DNA of 64,000 nt from an uncultured Sphingomonadaceae bacterium (GTDB lineage Bacteria > Pseudomonadota > Alphaproteobacteria > Sphingomonadales > Sphingomonadaceae), in contig CANNCV010000001.1 of NCBI GenBank assembly GCA_947503245.1, forward strand, positions 619,501-683,500. Direction: 5' to 3'. Below, in pieces: positions 63,059 to 64,000 of this stretch. Position numbers and translations under genes: made by a program. The notes beneath the pieces were generated by a model. That model saw only the letters and a list, made by a program, of their open reading frames with translations. It was not told the DNA's origin and searched no databases. Position 1 is the first letter of the stretch; the number at the start of each line of letters is the position of its first letter.

Positions 63059-63709
63059 ATGATACATCGCTATATCGCTGGAATATTGCTGAGTGCGATT
63101 GTCGCTGCGCCTATTGCAATGATATCAACCGCGCCTGCGGTTGCTCAGGCGAAATCAGAAACTGATCTTGACCGCGTGTCGCGTCATTTGCGCGGTATTA
63201 CGACATTAAAGGCCAATTTTGTTCAGACAGACAGGAACCGTCAGGAGCTGAGCGGGTCTTTATTGCTCAAACAACCCGGCAAAATTCGTTTTCAGTATCA
63301 AAAAGACGTGCCCTTGCTGATTGTTGCAGATGGGCGCGCCCTGACGATGATCGATTATGAGGTTCGGCAGGTGCAGCGCTGGCCCATTAAGAACAGCCCT
63401 TTAGGCGCATTGCTGGATCCGAATCGCGATGTCCGTCGCTATGGTCGGTTAATCCCTACTGACAATGCCAATGTCATCAGTGTCGAAGTGAAGGACCCGA
63501 AAAGGCCGGAATATGGCACTATCACCATGGTGTTTCGCCGCGATGCCAATGCGCCGGCTGGTTTAGAAATGGCTGGCTGGGTGGCTTTGGATTCGAAAAA
63601 TAACCGAACAACTATCAGCCTGACAGGCCATCGTTATAATCAGCCCGTTGCAGATAGCGCGTTCAAATGGAAAGATCCGCGCCGCAATCGGCGGCCGGGG
63701 CGGCGATAA
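63059..63709 (+). CDS. lolA: Outer-membrane lipoprotein carrier protein LolA
   Basis: A 216-residue periplasmic lipoprotein chaperone. Signal peptide (residues ~1-30, ending AVAQA), then LDRVSRHLRGITTLKANFVQTDRNRQELSGSLLLKQPGKIRFQYQK, LIVADGRALTMIDYEVRQVQRWPIKNSPLGALLDP and IDNANVISV-type beta strands of the LolA half-barrel. The C-terminus is extremely basic (KDPRRNRRPGRR). Lol pathway ferries lipoproteins from LolCDE to the outer membrane. Downstream gene partial. Confidence 0.93.
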   Translation: MIHRYIAGILLSAIVAAPIAMISTAPAVAQAKSETDLDRVSRHLRGITTLKANFVQTDRNRQELSGSLLLKQPGKIRFQYQKDVPLLIVADGRALTMIDYEVRQVQRWPIKNSPLGALLDPNRDVRRYGRLIPTDNANVISVEVKDPKRPEYGTITMVFRRDANAPAGLEMAGWVALDSKNNRTTISLTGHRYNQPVADSAFKWKDPRRNRRPGRR

Positions 63710-63928
63710 CATCTATTTGGGCTTATGCTCAAAGCAGATTTTCCCATTGCGGCCTAGTAATTTGTAAAATGGTGCAAAACATATCTTTTGTGCAACGTTT
63801 TCACTTTCTCAAAAGCATGATTTTTCCAATTTCCGCTAGGGAAAGCTGGTTTTTCTCGATAAAGTCTTAATGATCGTTAACCACAGACTTCAAACTATAT
63901 TTACGGGTCGCTGCATATATGGATGTTT

Positions 63929-64000
63929 ATGACCAGCCAAACCATCTTCTATCAGCGCGAATGGCGCGCATTATTTGCTGCTATCATAGTGGCCACATTG
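63929..64000 (+). CDS. Partial gene at the right edge, unidentified
   Basis: A frame from ATG 63929 reads MTSQTIFYQREWRALFAAII and runs off the window after 24 codons. Hydrophobic residues suggest a membrane segment begins near residue 15. ATG 63923 in the same frame is an alternative start. TTAATGATCGTTAACC about 45 bases upstream resembles a CtrA site with a six- instead of seven-base spacer. Confidence 0.5.
   Translation, partial: MTSQTIFYQREWRALFAAIIVATL

Noticed and set aside
1-64000. tRNA, rRNA, CRISPR arrays, insertion sequences, prophage or integrase genes
   Set aside because: I looked for T-loop motifs, spaced direct repeats and transposase or phage proteins and found none I could support.

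Overview
The window reads as ordinary core chromosome from an alphaproteobacterium of the order Sphingomonadales (a Sphingorhabdus/Sphingopyxis-like relative is my best guess). The evidence is the set of lineage-typical genes: MipZ, DivK with a DUF3572 neighbour, TrcR (DUF1013), COQ9, the ubiquinol-cytochrome c chaperone, an SDHAF4-like DUF1674 protein, ClpA, an LptC-LptA-LptB-RpoN block and a tandem cold-shock protein beginning MGFDRGRRG. Base composition looks moderate and even throughout. I see no tRNA or rRNA gene, prophage, insertion sequence or CRISPR array.

Layout. 1-4.6 kb: 5' part of the (p)ppGpp synthetase/hydrolase, a structured RNA-like intergenic segment, a small secreted protein, an HxlR regulator behind a perfect palindromic operator, CysQ-like phosphatase, PmbA. 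5-13.6 kb: two oxidoreductases, FadD acyl-CoA ligase, TrkH potassium transporter, a metallo-beta-lactamase-fold hydrolase coupled to TrcR, and a lipoprotein. 13.7-20.5 kb: DUF1192, ClpA, a stand-alone BLUF photoreceptor, ErpA/IscA, a Tat-signal FAD oxidoreductase, exonuclease III coupled to an alpha/beta hydrolase. 20.5-30.4 kb: phosphoglucomutase/phosphomannomutase, MipZ, PanC, SEL1-like protein, FemAB-like acyltransferase, RidA, HAD hydrolase, DUF3572, DivK, a 49-residue peptide gene missed by the ORF track, FtsK. 30.5-42.8 kb: UbiH-type hydroxylase, CorC/HlyC, BamE, cytochrome bc1 chaperone, YceD, SSB, FeoA-FeoB, COQ9, alkene reductase, sterol desaturase, MaoC plus CoA-ester lyase. 42.8-51.8 kb: a frameshifted small gene, RhlE helicase, then the minus-strand series RsmB, Rpe, heparinase-like protein, PurH, with HtpX upstream and DUF1674 divergent. 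51.8-64 kb: RpoN, LptB, LptA, LptC, RNase D-like nuclease, cold-shock protein, a 1218-residue trypsin-like autotransporter, TMEM165/GDT1 transporter, ribosomal protein L33, LolA and the start of one more gene.

Themes. Several genes serve envelope biogenesis (LptABC, BamE, LolA, HtpX, autotransporter), cell-cycle and division control (TrcR, MipZ, DivK, FtsK) and ubiquinone/respiration (UbiH, COQ9, bc1 chaperone, SDHAF4-like). Most are tightly packed, with ATGA-type overlaps pointing to translational coupling (PmbA-CysQ, TrcR-MBL, XthA-hydrolase, FeoA-FeoB, alkene reductase-desaturase, MaoC-lyase).

I found no clear multi-gene novel system. The strongest unusual items are the hidden RiPP-leader-like peptide near 27.7 kb, the two-domain structured RNA element at 0.62-0.81 kb, the HxlR operator, a small conserved-looking gene broken by one base at 42.8-42.96 kb, the protease autotransporter with an acidic repeat linker, and a GDT1-family transporter whose signature Glu residues are both Gln. 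All function calls come from reading the sequence and family knowledge; no search was run.
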